Origin: an uncultured Prevotellaceae bacterium
GTDB taxonomy: Bacteria; Bacteroidota; Bacteroidia; Bacteroidales; Bacteroidaceae
Reading direction: 5' to 3'
DNA: 64,000 bases
Assembly (NCBI GenBank): GCA_902776665.1
Contig: CACYQZ010000001.1
Location: forward strand, 1 to 64,000
Part shown: positions 18,764 to 27,755 of the stretch, piece by piece
Position numbering within the stretch: the stretch's first letter is position 1
How the letters are laid out: each line of letters starts with the position of its first letter
Made by a program: the position numbers and the translations under genes
The notes under the pieces: model-generated
What the model saw: the letters and a program-made list of their open reading frames with translations, nothing else
Databases searched by the model: none
Told to the model about the DNA's origin: nothing

Positions 18764-20536
18764 ATGTCAAATCTAAAAAACATCGAACCGCTGCAGGACT
18801 TCAACTGGGAAGAATTTGAGCAGGGTTCAGCAGTCGGCGCTAGCCGCGAAGAGCTTCAAAACGCTTACGACGAAACCCTCAACAAGGTGGCCGACCACCA
18901 AGTCGTTGACGGCACTGTAACCCACATCGACAAGAAGGAAGTAATCGTGAACATTGGTTACAAGAGCGACGGAATCATTTCCGCCTCGGAATTCCGCTAC
19001 AACCCCGATTTGAAAGTCGGCGACAAAGTGGAAGTTTATGTTGAAACCGCTGAGGACAAGAAAGGTCAGCTGGTGCTTTCGCACAAGAAAGCACGCCTCT
19101 CGAAGAGTTGGGATCGTGTGAACGAGGCTCTCGAGAAGGAAGAAATCGTCACGGGTTACATCAAGTGCCGCACGAAGGGCGGTATGATTGTCGATGTGTT
19201 TGGCATCGAGGCATTCCTGCCCGGCAGCCAGATCGACGTTCACCCCATCCGCGACTACGACGTGTTCGTGGGCAAGACGATGGAGTTCAAGATTGTGAAA
19301 ATCAATCAGGAGTTCCGCAACGTGGTTGTCTCTCACAAGGCACTCATCGAGGCCGAGTTGGAGGCTCAGAAGAAGGAAATCATCTCGAAACTCGAGAAAG
19401 GTCAGATTCTCGAAGGTACGGTCAAGAATATCACCACCTACGGCGTATTCGTCGATTTGGGTGGCGTAGATGGACTCATCCACATCACCGACCTCAGCTG
19501 GGGCCGCGTCAGCGATCCGCACGAAGTCGTTGCCCTCGACCAGAAGATCAACGTCGTAATCCTTGACTTCGACGACGAGAAGCGCCGCATCGCCCTCGGT
19601 CTGAAGCAACTCACGCCGCATCCGTGGGATGCTCTCGACAGCGAACTGAAGGTGGGCGACCACGTGAAGGGCAAGGTTGTCGTGATTGCCGACTACGGTG
19701 CATTCGTCGAGATTGCCCCGGGCGTCGAAGGTCTGATTCACGTCAGCGAAATGTCGTGGAGCCAGCACCTGCGTTCGGCACAGGAATTCCTGCACGTCGG
19801 CGACGAGGTGGAGGCTGTCATCCTGACACTCGACCGCGAGGAGCGCAAAATGTCGCTCGGCATCAAGCAGCTCAAGGAAGATCCGTGGGAAGCCATCGAG
19901 AACAAGTATCCCGTTGGTTCGAAGCACACGGCGAAGGTCCGCAACTTCACGAACTTCGGTATTTTCGTCGAACTCGAAGAGGGAGTCGATGGTCTGATTC
20001 ACATCAGCGACCTGTCGTGGACGAAGAAGGTGAAGCACCCCAGCGAATTCACGCAGCAAGGTGCCGAAATCGAGGTCGTCGTGCTCGAAATCGACAAGGA
20101 AAACCGTCGTCTCTCGCTCGGCCACAAGCAGCTTGAGGACAATCCTTGGGACACCTACGAGACGCTCTACACCCCGGGCAGCGTCCACACGGGCAAAATC
20201 ACCGAAATGATGGACAAGGGTGCCGTCATCACGCTGAACGAAGGCGGCGAAGGCTTTGCCACGCCGAAGCACCTCGTGAAAGCCGACGGTTCGCAGGCTC
20301 AGGCAGGCGAAGAACTCGAGTTCAAAGTCATTGAGTTCGTCAAGGAGACGAAGCGCATCATCCTCTCGCACAGCCGCACATTCGAGGAGGCAAAAGAAGA
20401 GCCGAAGAAGGCCGCTCCGAAGAAGGCTGCACCGAAGAAAGACGCAGCTCCCGCCATCCAGAACGTAGCCGCCAGCACCACGCTCGGCGACCTCGACGCA
20501 CTGGCCGAACTGAAAGCGAAGATGGATCAGGAATAA
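18764..20536 (+). CDS. rpsA: 30S ribosomal protein S1
   Basis: A 590-residue protein with six S1 RNA-binding domains starting near residues 47, 131, 216, 302, 389 and 475. Domains 3-5 show the GxFVxLxxGVDGLIHISDLSW signature and domain 6 is the most divergent. S1 helps mRNA bind the 30S subunit. The C-terminal tail is rich in Lys/Ala/Pro (KKAAPKKAAPKK). In Bacteroidetes, which rarely use strong Shine-Dalgarno pairing, S1 is expected to be important for initiation. It has its own promoter and a strong terminator. Confidence 0.97.
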   Translation: MSNLKNIEPLQDFNWEEFEQGSAVGASREELQNAYDETLNKVADHQVVDGTVTHIDKKEVIVNIGYKSDGIISASEFRYNPDLKVGDKVEVYVETAEDKKGQLVLSHKKARLSKSWDRVNEALEKEEIVTGYIKCRTKGGMIVDVFGIEAFLPGSQIDVHPIRDYDVFVGKTMEFKIVKINQEFRNVVVSHKALIEAELEAQKKEIISKLEKGQILEGTVKNITTYGVFVDLGGVDGLIHITDLSWGRVSDPHEVVALDQKINVVILDFDDEKRRIALGLKQLTPHPWDALDSELKVGDHVKGKVVVIADYGAFVEIAPGVEGLIHVSEMSWSQHLRSAQEFLHVGDEVEAVILTLDREERKMSLGIKQLKEDPWEAIENKYPVGSKHTAKVRNFTNFGIFVELEEGVDGLIHISDLSWTKKVKHPSEFTQQGAEIEVVVLEIDKENRRLSLGHKQLEDNPWDTYETLYTPGSVHTGKITEMMDKGAVITLNEGGEGFATPKHLVKADGSQAQAGEELEFKVIEFVKETKRIILSHSRTFEEAKEEPKKAAPKKAAPKKDAAPAIQNVAASTTLGDLDALAELKAKMDQE

Positions 20537-20558
20537 AAATCCACAACGATTCGATAAC

Positions 20559-20600
20559 GAAAATGGCTCGTTTGAAAAAAACGGGCCATTTTTTTGACCA
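20559..20600 (+). terminator. rpsA terminator
   Basis: AAATGGCTCGTTT and AAACGGGCCATTT form a stem with a GAAA loop (one G-T pair) followed by a T-run. Confidence 0.85.
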
Positions 20601-20604
20601 TTTT

Positions 20605-20636
20605 TTTGCACATATCGAAAAAACTTTGTAATTTTG
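20605..20636 (+). promoter_or_regulatory. Promoter of rho
   Basis: TTTG at 20605-20608, a 20-bp spacer and TAATTTTG at 20629-20636. It starts directly at the end of the rpsA terminator T-run. Confidence 0.8.
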
Positions 20637-20715
20637 CAGTCGGTTTTTACACCAACAGCGTGTTTCTCCTCTTGAAACACCTTGTATCATTCACAATTTT
20701 CATATCAAAATACTT

Positions 20716-22713
20716 ATGTATTACAAGGACGATTTAATGCAAAAAGATATCGCCGAATTGGCTGATATTGCCAAAGAAACTGGTGCCGACGCAAGCATCA
20801 GCGACAAGGAAACTTTGGTCTATGACATTCTGGAAAAACAAGCCAGCGCAGAGGCTGCCAAGAATCCACTCGGCGGCAAGAAAAAGCGCTCGCGCATCGT
20901 GAAAAAAGACACCGACCACGTTTATACCGTCAGCGGAAAAGAGGGCGAGAACCTCGACACGAAGAAGAAAAAGGCCAACGCCATCGAGCAAGTGCCACTG
21001 TTCAAGGAAGAAGCCCCCGTCAGCAATGAAAAGACGGAGGAACCTGCCGACGAAACCACCGATTTTGAGGTTGAAAAACCGATGGACGACGCAACGCCGT
21101 CGCTCGAGGAAATGGAGCAGGAACTGGCCGCCTTGTCGAAGCACAGAGGACGCAAATCGAAGAAAGAACTCGAACTGATTGCCGCCATTGAAGCCAAGAA
21201 AAAGGCACTGCAAAAAGACGACGACCAGAGAGTGAGATGGGAAGTCGTGGAAACGAGACCCGAAGACATCGAGCCCTACGCGCCCGAGGCCGATTTGGCA
21301 ACCGTGAAAACGAACGGAAACGATGGCGAGAACGAGAATCTGCTGGCACAGTTGCAGGCAAAAATCAATGCCCACAACGAAACGAACCAAGTCGGCGAAA
21401 CCACCAACGAAGTGTGGGCAGGCGACCCGGGCGACGGCACCGATTTCATCACCGTTGTCGATATTCCCATCGAAGACCACGGCGCACTGCCGACCTACGA
21501 CATTTTCGACAATCCGACGATTCGCGTGCAGCAGCCCGTTCAGCCGATGCAGCCGATGGTCAGTCAGCCGTCGGAAGGTTCGAATTTCAACTTCGACGAC
21601 CTCATCAAAGCCAACGGCGTGCTCGAAATTATGCCCGACGGCTATGGTTTCCTGCGTTCGAGCGACTACAACTACCTTTCGTCGCCCGACGACATCTACG
21701 TGGCCAACAACCTCGTGAAACGCTACGGATTGAAGACTGGCGACGTGGTGCAATGCACCGTGCGACCGCCACGCGACGGCGAGAAATACTTCCCGCTGAC
21801 CAACATCGAGAAAATCAATGGCCGCGTACCCTCGGAAGTGCGCGACCGCATCCCCTTCGAGCATCTCACACCGCTCTTCCCCGAAGAAAAATACACGCTC
21901 TGCGGCGATCCGAAGACCACGAATCTCTCGACGCGCATCGTCGATCTCTTTGCGCCCATCGGAAAGGGTCAGCGTGCCCTCATCGTCGCCCAGCCCAAAA
22001 CAGGTAAGACCATTCTGATGAAGGACATCGCCAACGCGATTGCCGCCAACCATCCCGAAGCCTACCTGATGATGCTGCTCATCGACGAACGTCCCGAGGA
22101 AGTGACCGATATGGCTCGCACCGTCAAAGCCGAAGTCATCGCCTCGACGTTCGACGAACCCGCCGAGCGTCACGTAAAAATCGCCGGAATCGTGCTCGAA
22201 AAGGCCAAGCGAATGGTCGAATGTGGCCACGACGTGGTGATTTTCCTCGACTCCATCACGCGCCTCGCACGCGCCTACAACACGGTGGCTCCGGCCTCTG
22301 GAAAGGTGCTCACGGGCGGTGTCGATGCCAATGCACTGCAAAAACCGAAGCGATTCTTCGGTGCAGCCCGTAAAATCGAGGGTGGCGGCTCGCTGACCAT
22401 CATCGCAACCGCCCTCATCGACACAGGTTCGAAGATGGACGAGGTGATTTTTGAGGAATTCAAGGGTACTGGCAATATGGAACTGCAACTCGACCGTTCG
22501 CTGTCGAACAAGCGCATCTTCCCGTCGGTCAATCTCGTGGCCTCGAGCACGCGACGCGACGAACTCCTGCAAGACAAGACGACGCTCGACCGTATGTGGA
22601 TCCTCCGCAAGTACATTGCCGATATGAACCCCGTCGAGGCGATGAACACCATCCACGAGCGGATGGAACGCACCCACGACAACGAGGAATTCCTGTTGTC
22701 GATGAACTCGTAA
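20716..22713 (+). CDS. rho: Transcription termination factor Rho
   Basis: A 665-residue hexameric RNA helicase that releases nascent RNA. It has a long, acidic and low-complexity insertion (about residues 60-290) between the N-terminal helix bundle and the cold-shock RNA-binding domain ([23 protein letters not shown]), as is usual in Bacteroidetes, which makes it longer than the E. coli protein (about 420). Walker A is QPKTGKT at 426-432, Walker B is [11 protein letters not shown], and the Q/R-loop motifs [20 protein letters not shown] follow. The insertion may promote phase separation, as reported for a gut Bacteroides Rho; for this protein that is inference. Confidence 0.97.
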   Translation: MYYKDDLMQKDIAELADIAKETGADASISDKETLVYDILEKQASAEAAKNPLGGKKKRSRIVKKDTDHVYTVSGKEGENLDTKKKKANAIEQVPLFKEEAPVSNEKTEEPADETTDFEVEKPMDDATPSLEEMEQELAALSKHRGRKSKKELELIAAIEAKKKALQKDDDQRVRWEVVETRPEDIEPYAPEADLATVKTNGNDGENENLLAQLQAKINAHNETNQVGETTNEVWAGDPGDGTDFITVVDIPIEDHGALPTYDIFDNPTIRVQQPVQPMQPMVSQPSEGSNFNFDDLIKANGVLEIMPDGYGFLRSSDYNYLSSPDDIYVANNLVKRYGLKTGDVVQCTVRPPRDGEKYFPLTNIEKINGRVPSEVRDRIPFEHLTPLFPEEKYTLCGDPKTTNLSTRIVDLFAPIGKGQRALIVAQPKTGKTILMKDIANAIAANHPEAYLMMLLIDERPEEVTDMARTVKAEVIASTFDEPAERHVKIAGIVLEKAKRMVECGHDVVIFLDSITRLARAYNTVAPASGKVLTGGVDANALQKPKRFFGAARKIEGGGSLTIIATALIDTGSKMDEVIFEEFKGTGNMELQLDRSLSNKRIFPSVNLVASSTRRDELLQDKTTLDRMWILRKYIADMNPVEAMNTIHERMERTHDNEEFLLSMNS

Positions 22714-22740
22714 GCGAGAGCGAAAAATACATAAAAAACG

Positions 22741-22770
22741 AAAAGCCTTCCGAAGTGGAAGGCTTTTGTT
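22741..22770 (+). terminator. rho terminator
   Basis: AAAAGCCTTCC (22741-22751) and GGAAGGCTTTT (22757-22767) form a perfect 11-bp stem with a 5-nt loop and a T-rich tail. It marks the end of recognisable host genes. Confidence 0.88.
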
Positions 22771-22810
22771 TTGCGGTGCGTACGGGACTGTTTTTGCTCC
22801 TTGATTTTCA

Positions 22811-22859
22811 GGCGGTTACTTCATTTTGTGCCTACTTTTGTGCCTGCATTTCGGCGGTT
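22811..22859. other. Possible left attachment region of the prophage
   Basis: Between the rho terminator and the first leftward phage gene lies a nested direct-repeat set: GGCGGTT at 22811-22817 and 22853-22859 flanks TTTTGTGCCT at 22824-22833 and 22836-22845. Short direct repeats of this kind often serve as core and arm sites of tyrosine recombinases. The right end is outside the window, so no matching attR could be tested. Confidence 0.35.
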
Positions 22860-23147
22860 TTATACAATATCTTTGTCGTCTTCAAGTGGTGAATTATTTT
22901 CTGGGTCGGATAAATCACAATGAAAATGGCTTAGATATTCGACAGCCCTTTCTCTGGTTTCATCCAACGATTTCAAAACCATTTCACTGATACCATCATC
23001 CATGATTTCAGTTACATCCACAACTTGACCTTCATGCACCTTTATGAATACCCTGTAATCATCTTTGTGCTCCAGTGCTTTTAGAAAATCGATTTTGTCG
23101 ATTTTTCTAACGCAACCAATTAGTTTCTTAATTTCATTTCTTGTCAT
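22860..23147 (-). CDS. Small hypothetical phage protein, immunity region
   Basis: A 95-residue acidic protein (MTRNEIKKLIGCVRKIDK...) with no family I recognise and no membrane segment. It is last in the leftward transcript repressor - 102-residue protein - this gene, 31 bp after its neighbour. Genes in this position often serve lysogeny or superinfection exclusion, but nothing in the protein shows which. Confidence 0.65.
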   Translation of the reverse strand: MTRNEIKKLIGCVRKIDKIDFLKALEHKDDYRVFIKVHEGQVVDVTEIMDDGISEMVLKSLDETRERAVEYLSHFHCDLSDPENNSPLEDDKDIV

Positions 23148-23178
23148 GATTATTTTTTTATTATTCCTTTTGTTTGAA

Positions 23179-23487
23179 TTACTTTATTATATCTATTATT
23201 TTCTTCGCAGTGCCAATGACGTTTTTTCCTGCGAGATAGGATTTCATTCCTATTTTCTCGGCAAGTTTTCCTTCCTCAGTTAAAAAGGATGAGCCACAGC
23301 ACACTTCCAAAAGTTGATATTTCTCCACGATATTTTTGTGAGCCGAAACCAATTGGGAATATTCAATATTTGACATATCCCCTATTTCGCAGACAAGGTC
23401 GTTTAGCAAGGAATCGTAATGATACCTCACTTCTGATTTTACCATCTTAAGTAGTCTGTCGTATGCCTCTATTTCAAATTTCTCCAT
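23179..23487 (-). CDS. Hypothetical phage protein coupled to the repressor
   Basis: A 102-residue mostly helical protein (MEKFEIEAYDRLLKMVKSE...). The ATG at 23487 shares its first base with the repressor stop (TGATG), and a GTG three bases earlier is possible. The coupling suggests co-expression with the repressor during lysogeny. No family recognised. Confidence 0.7.
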   Translation of the reverse strand: MEKFEIEAYDRLLKMVKSEVRYHYDSLLNDLVCEIGDMSNIEYSQLVSAHKNIVEKYQLLEVCCGSSFLTEEGKLAEKIGMKSYLAGKNVIGTAKKIIDIIK

Positions 23488-23810
23488 CACTTTATTTCGA
23501 CTTTGTTTTCGCCGAAAAGGAAGGTGAAGGTTTTGTCTTGCTGCTGCTCTCCCATCTCGATTTTCAGGGTTGCCTTCAGCGCGGCGTAATGATTTGCATT
23601 ACTTGGCTTGAAGTAATCGAATAAATTACAATCGAGTACCCTGCTGATGACGCAAACTAAATCCGTGTCGAGCGACTTTTTTTTGAAGACGGACGCATCT
23701 ACGTTTTGCCGCTTCTGTCCGATTTTCCTTGCAAACTCGGCCTTTGACCAGCCCTTCTCGGCTACTAACTGGGAAATGATTTCACCCAGATTCACGTTGT
23801 TCATTTTCAT
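23487..23810 (-). CDS. XRE-family phage repressor (CI-like)
   Basis: A 107-residue DNA-binding protein. An N-terminal helix-turn-helix (LGEIISQLVAEKGWSKAEFARKIGQKRQNVDASVF, described here only in part by its KGWSKAEFARKIG and QKRQNVDA helices) is followed by SLDTDLVCVISRVLDCNLFDYF, the usual XRE bundle end, and a short C-terminal strand region. Position and divergence from a Cro-like gene indicate the lysogeny repressor. The start is ATG 23810 or 23804. Since the minus-7 box ends at 23814, the message should be leaderless or nearly so, as for lambda cI. A longer start at 23816 (TTG) would lie inside the promoter. Confidence 0.85.
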   Translation of the reverse strand: MKMNNVNLGEIISQLVAEKGWSKAEFARKIGQKRQNVDASVFKKKSLDTDLVCVISRVLDCNLFDYFKPSNANHYAALKATLKIEMGEQQQDKTFTFLFGENKVEIK

Positions 23811-23813
23811 ATT

Positions 23814-23821
23814 CAAAGTTA
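23814..23821 (-). promoter_or_regulatory. Minus-7 box of the repressor promoter
   Basis: The minus strand reads TAACTTTG immediately before the repressor start. GTTG 20 bp upstream (23845-23842) is a weak minus-33 element, which would suit a promoter needing activation. Confidence 0.6.
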
Positions 23822-23832
23822 TTTAATTGCTA

Positions 23833-23872
23833 AATGTTAAGCAACTGAAATTGTAATAAATATAATGTTAAG
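23833..23872. promoter_or_regulatory. Candidate operators between repressor and Cro-like gene
   Basis: AATGTTAAG occurs twice in the same direction, at 23833-23841 and 23864-23872, 31 bp apart (three helical turns), between the two divergent promoters. These are the best candidate binding sites for the repressor or the Cro-like protein. Confidence 0.5.
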
Positions 23873-23897
23873 AGAATATAAAATTTTGTCATATTAT

Positions 23898-23928
23898 TTT
23901 GGCGTTGTAATATATTTAATTACTTTTG
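23898..23928 (+). promoter_or_regulatory. Early rightward phage promoter
   Basis: TTTG at 23898-23901, 19 bp, TACTTTTG at 23921-23928: a full consensus promoter for the early operon, with operators on its upstream side. Confidence 0.8.
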
Positions 23929-23968
23929 CAGTCTAAAATTAGTATTTTATTTTAATCATACAAAGAAA

Positions 23969-24172
23969 ATGCGCAAAAAAGTAATTAAAAACGGTTTCAA
24001 ATCGTATTATCAGAATCTTCCAGAGGACGAGAGGGTGAGAGTGAGGGACGAGTTTCTGGCGAAGAGTGGGCGCGTGTATAGCACGTGGTATGGCAAGTTG
24101 CAACGCGACAGTTTCTCGAAGTTGGAATTGATTGTTCTCGGTGAAATCACCGGCAAGAATTTTAGTGTTTAA
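23969..24172 (+). CDS. Small Cro-like early regulator
   Basis: A 67-residue basic protein (MRKKVIKNGFKSYYQNL...) with a helix pattern compatible with a small helix-turn-helix (RVRDEFLAKSGRVYSTWYGKL, of which SGRVYSTWYGKL would be turn and recognition helix). As first gene of the rightward early transcript it occupies the cro position. The family assignment is inferred from position and size. Confidence 0.7.
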   Translation: MRKKVIKNGFKSYYQNLPEDERVRVRDEFLAKSGRVYSTWYGKLQRDSFSKLELIVLGEITGKNFSV

Positions 24173-24220
24173 CCGAGTTCGCGACGTGGAGGGAACGAAC
24201 TTACTTTGACAGAAAGGGTT

Positions 24221-24661
24221 ATGAAATTAAAGACTTACGTCATCATCCTGTCGAGGTTTTTTCCAAAGGGGCACAAGAGGGCTGGTGAACCGACGGGATT
24301 CAAAGAGAAGTTTCGGAAAGAAAAGTTGTATTCTATCCGAGCCAATTACGAATACTGGGAGAAAATCTTTGAGGAAATCTACGCCGGCGAAGCCTGCCTG
24401 TCTGTTAGACAATGGTCGGGGCTACCCTATCGAAGCAAGCAGGTGGAATTGATGCGGCTGACTCGCGAAGATGGTATCGGGTTGCAGAAACTTGAACATA
24501 TCGGCCCTTTAGGTCTTCCATTCGTAGGGACCAACGTTCTTCTGTCTAATGCAATCGCCCAAAATGACGGGCTTTCATACGAGGATTGGAAAGACTGGTT
24601 CAAGAACTACGACACATCGAAGCCGATGGCTATCATTCATTTTACTGGTTTCAGATATTGA
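24221..24661 (+). CDS. Conserved early phage protein, possibly PUA/ASCH-like
   Basis: A 146-residue protein. The block KLYSIRANYEYW followed by GEACLSVRQWSGLPYRSKQ and DGIGLQKL resembles a compact PUA/ASCH-type beta-barrel found next to phage methyltransferases, but I cannot name the family with certainty. The ATG at 24221 has an AGAAAGG ribosome-binding site; a TTG 15 bp earlier is less likely. It starts the series of tightly packed early genes ending at 27693. Confidence 0.7.
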   Translation: MKLKTYVIILSRFFPKGHKRAGEPTGFKEKFRKEKLYSIRANYEYWEKIFEEIYAGEACLSVRQWSGLPYRSKQVELMRLTREDGIGLQKLEHIGPLGLPFVGTNVLLSNAIAQNDGLSYEDWKDWFKNYDTSKPMAIIHFTGFRY

Positions 24662-24684
24662 AAAAATTAAATTGTCAGAAGGGT

Positions 24685-25221
24685 ATGAAAAGAAATGCTA
24701 CGATTTTAGATGCCTGCTGCGGTGGCAAGATGTTCTACTTCGATAAGAACGACCCACGCGTGTTGTTTCAGGACATTCGCGAGATAGAAACGAAGTTGTG
24801 CGACGGCAGGAAGTTCGAGATTAAGCCGGATGTCATTGGCGATTTTCGCTCGATGGAGTTCGAGGATGGCAGGTTCTCGCTGGTGGTGTTCGACCCGCCG
24901 CACCTGCTCAGGAATGTTGCGAAGAGCAAGTTTGCTGATATCTACGGTTCGCTGAATCCGAAGGCGAAGCCGTGCGGATGGCAGCACATCAAATACGGCT
25001 CATTGGGACAGACGGACTGGCGCGAAACGCTGAAGATTGGATTTGCCGAGTGCTTCCGTGTGCTGAAGGATGGCGGATTTCTCGTGTTCAAGTGGAACGA
25101 AACGGACATTCCCGTTAGCAAGGTTCTGGAACTGACCGACCAACAGCCGATTTTCGGGCACGTTGTTGGCAAACGCAACAATACGCATTGGATTTTATTT
25201 ATGAAAGGAGGTGAGGGATGA
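24685..25221 (+). CDS. Class I SAM-dependent DNA methyltransferase-like protein
   Basis: A 178-residue Rossmann-fold methyltransferase. ILDACCGGKMFYF is the SAM-binding motif I; LVVFDPPHLL is the catalytic DPPY-like motif IV (here DPPH); GGFLVFKWNET resembles motif VI. It lacks an obvious target-recognition domain. Probably an N6-adenine or N4-cytosine methyltransferase protecting phage DNA from restriction. The ATG at 24685 follows AGAAGGG. Its last codons overlap the next gene (ATGA). Confidence 0.82.
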   Translation: MKRNATILDACCGGKMFYFDKNDPRVLFQDIREIETKLCDGRKFEIKPDVIGDFRSMEFEDGRFSLVVFDPPHLLRNVAKSKFADIYGSLNPKAKPCGWQHIKYGSLGQTDWRETLKIGFAECFRVLKDGGFLVFKWNETDIPVSKVLELTDQQPIFGHVVGKRNNTHWILFMKGGEG

Positions 25222-25478
25222 AGATTACACCAAAATTTCGATTCGTAGAAGGTAGTTTCGATACCGAGACGAACAAAATGCTTTGCATCGGCAGCGACAA
25301 TCACGGAACCGTTGAACTATGCTTCAAAGAAGAAGGCTGTGGGTGGAACATTCCCTTTGCAGAAATCAAATTGTTTGATAGCAACTTATACAAGGATTTC
25401 GCTGCAACATTCGACGACGCAAAAAAATTGGGAGAGGAAATTTCAAGAAGATGGAACGAGTGTGCAAACAAAAAATGA
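25218..25478 (+). CDS. Small hypothetical early phage protein
   Basis: An 86-residue acidic protein (MKITPKFRFVEGSFDTETNK...) overlapping both neighbours by ATGA junctions, between two methyltransferases. Alternating strands and a C-terminal helix are visible but no family is recognised. Confidence 0.7.
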   Translation: MKITPKFRFVEGSFDTETNKMLCIGSDNHGTVELCFKEEGCGWNIPFAEIKLFDSNLYKDFAATFDDAKKLGEEISRRWNECANKK

Positions 25479-27058
25479 TGAAGCTACTTTATATAGACCT
25501 ATTCTGCGGCGCAGGTGGCACATCGACTGGCGTTGAGAACGCACGTCTTGATGGTGAGAAGTGTGCCAAGGTGATTGCGTGTGTGAATCACGATGTGAAT
25601 GCCATTGCCTCGCACGCGGCCAACCATCCCGACGCGGTACACTTCACGGAAGACATTCGAACGCTCGACCTCGCGCCGATGGTGATGTACCTGGAGCAAA
25701 TGAGAACGCGCTACCCGGAGGCTCACGTTGTGCTGTGGGCTTCGCTGGAATGCACGAACTTCTCGAAGGCAAAGGGCGGACAACCGCGCAATGCCGACAG
25801 CCGCACACTCGCCGAACACCTGTTCCGATACATCGAGGCCATCGGTCCCGACTACATCCAGATTGAGAACGTGGAGGAATTTATGTCGTGGGGCGACCTC
25901 GACGAGAACGGCAAGCCCGTGAGCAGAGATAGGGGAAGCAGCTACGTTCAATGGGTGAATTGCGTGATGAAATACGGCTACAGCTACGACTATCGGTGTT
26001 TGAACGCTGCCGACTTCGGAGCCTACACCTCGCGGCGCAGGTTCTTCGGCCAGTTTGCCCGTCACGGTCTGCCGATGGCTTTTCCGACACCCACCCACGC
26101 CAAGAACGGCGATGACGGTGGTATGTTCACACAATATGAGAAATGGAAGCCTGTGCGCGAAGTTCTCGACCTTGAAGACGAGGGTGAATCAATTTTCACT
26201 CGCAAAAAACCGCTCGTCGAGAAGACGCTGGAGCGCATCTATGCCGGACTGATTAAGTTTGTGGCCGGTGGCAAAGAGGAATTTCTTATCAAATGGAACT
26301 CGATGAAAGATGGGCGGTACAAAGCACCTTCTATCGACGAGCCGTGCCCTACGCTGCCCTGCCGCAACGCGATTGCCAAGGCGAAGATTCACTTCCTCTC
26401 GAAGCAGTTCAGCGGCGACCCTGCCGGAAAAAACATCAGCGTGGACGAGCCTGCCGGCTCTATCACTTGCCGCGACCACCACGCTTTTGTGTCGGCCTAC
26501 TACGGCAACGGTTTCAACAGTTCGATTGAAGATCCGTCGCCTACGCTCACGACGACCGACCGCCTCGGAATTGTCACGACTCAGTTCTACCAGAACGAGT
26601 ATGGCGCAGGAGGTCAGCTTTCCAGCCTCGACCAACCCAACCCTGCCATGATGACAATTCCCAAGCAAAAATTGGTGTCGGTCAAGCAATATTTGATGAA
26701 TCCGCAGTATGCGAGTGCCGGTGGAAGTGTCGAAACGCCTTGCTTCACGCTGATTGCACGGATGGATAAAATGCCACCGTACTTAATCAGCACAGAGGAT
26801 GGCCTTGCCATCGAGGTGTACGACACCGACAGCCCGATGACCGCGAAAATCAAGGAGTTTATGGCCTTGTACGGAATCGCCGACATTCGTATGCGTATGC
26901 TTCGCATCGGCGAACTCAAGCGCATCATGGGTTTCCCCGACGATTATGTGTTGATTGGTACGCAGGCCGAGCAGAAAAAGTATATCGGCAACGCTGTGGA
27001 GGTGAATATGGCGAGGGTTCTTTGTGAAGCACTTGTAAAAAAACTACTTAAAAAATGA
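25475..27058 (+). CDS. C5-cytosine DNA methyltransferase-like protein
   Basis: A 527-residue methyltransferase. Motif I is YIDLFCGAGGTS; the ENV motif is IQIENVEEF; motif VIII-like RRFFGQFAR and a C-terminal motif IX/X region (LRIGELKRIMGFPDDY and YIGNAVEVNMA) complete the Dcm layout. The catalytic-loop Pro-Cys is replaced by Glu-Cys: the segment reads WASLECTNFSKAKGG, so the nucleophilic Cys is kept. The centre contains repeated PSPTLT/PCPTLP-type segments typical of these enzymes. Start at ATG 25475 gives an ATGA overlap. Expected role: protection from host restriction, or modification of cytosine. Confidence 0.88.
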   Translation: MMKLLYIDLFCGAGGTSTGVENARLDGEKCAKVIACVNHDVNAIASHAANHPDAVHFTEDIRTLDLAPMVMYLEQMRTRYPEAHVVLWASLECTNFSKAKGGQPRNADSRTLAEHLFRYIEAIGPDYIQIENVEEFMSWGDLDENGKPVSRDRGSSYVQWVNCVMKYGYSYDYRCLNAADFGAYTSRRRFFGQFARHGLPMAFPTPTHAKNGDDGGMFTQYEKWKPVREVLDLEDEGESIFTRKKPLVEKTLERIYAGLIKFVAGGKEEFLIKWNSMKDGRYKAPSIDEPCPTLPCRNAIAKAKIHFLSKQFSGDPAGKNISVDEPAGSITCRDHHAFVSAYYGNGFNSSIEDPSPTLTTTDRLGIVTTQFYQNEYGAGGQLSSLDQPNPAMMTIPKQKLVSVKQYLMNPQYASAGGSVETPCFTLIARMDKMPPYLISTEDGLAIEVYDTDSPMTAKIKEFMALYGIADIRMRMLRIGELKRIMGFPDDYVLIGTQAEQKKYIGNAVEVNMARVLCEALVKKLLKK

Positions 27059-27693
27059 ATGTTATGGAAAATGTAATTGCAATTATTCCGGCGAAGGCGA
27101 CATCGGAGCGTGTGCCGGGCAAGAACCGCCGGCTGCTGCTGGGCGAGGAGTTGTATCAGTACAGTGTGGTGTATGCGACTGCCGAGGGCGCGAAGCCGGT
27201 GGTATCGACGGACGATGAGGACATCGTGGCGTGGTGTGAGAAGATGGACGTGGCGTGTGTGCGCGAGGTGGTGGACGACTCGAACATGGTGAACTGCATC
27301 GACCAGGTGTTGGCGCTGGTGGATTGCCGCTATTTCGCTCTGCTGCAGCCGACGTCGCCGCTGCGCCGTGTGGGGCTACTGCGCACGATGGTCGAGAGAT
27401 TGACGTTTCCGCTCTATTCCTATCCGAGTGTCTATACGTCACGGAAACTGAAGATCATCGGCCACATCGGCGACGAATTTCAGATGGCCACTCGCGACCA
27501 AGACCCACAGACGCGGTTTCTCCACCAGTTCGACGGCAATTTGCTGGTGGTCGATGCAGAGTGGTACGCGTCGAGCCACTGCCTTTTCGACAACTATTCG
27601 CTGCCCATCGAGCAGGAAGTTCCGTTCAACCTTCAGATTGACACGGAGACCGACTTCAAGGTGTTCGAGGCTTTGATGCAAGCCGCATTGTAA
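27055..27693 (+). CDS. CMP-sialic acid synthetase-like cytidylyltransferase
   Basis: A 212-residue enzyme of the acylneuraminate cytidylyltransferase family (NeuA/KdsB-like). The signature IIPAKATSERVPGKN replaces the canonical IPARGGSKRIPGKN; LLQPTSPLR is the second substrate-binding motif; FDGNLLVVDAEWY and IDTETDFKVFEALM are the late motifs. It would activate a sialic acid or related nonulosonic acid with CTP, the step required before transfer. It is translationally coupled (ATGA) to the C5 methyltransferase and is the last gene of the early operon. The only other gene of this pathway seen is the GT29-like protein at 50759. Confidence 0.85.
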   Translation: MNVMENVIAIIPAKATSERVPGKNRRLLLGEELYQYSVVYATAEGAKPVVSTDDEDIVAWCEKMDVACVREVVDDSNMVNCIDQVLALVDCRYFALLQPTSPLRRVGLLRTMVERLTFPLYSYPSVYTSRKLKIIGHIGDEFQMATRDQDPQTRFLHQFDGNLLVVDAEWYASSHCLFDNYSLPIEQEVPFNLQIDTETDFKVFEALMQAAL

Positions 27694-27736
27694 TGTAACT
27701 ACTATGTAACTACTATGTAACTACTATGTAACTACT
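27693..27736. repeat. 11-bp x4 tandem repeat after the cytidylyltransferase gene
   Basis: ATGTAACTACT is repeated four times exactly, starting at the last base of the stop codon and ending 19 bp before the next start. The unit length is close to one helical turn, and every unit carries TAA. Confidence 0.92.
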
Positions 27737-27755
27737 TAACAGAAAGGAAAGAGAT

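Noticed and set aside
27693..27736. CRISPR-like array
   Set aside because: Units are 11 bp and contiguous, with no spacers and no cas genes.
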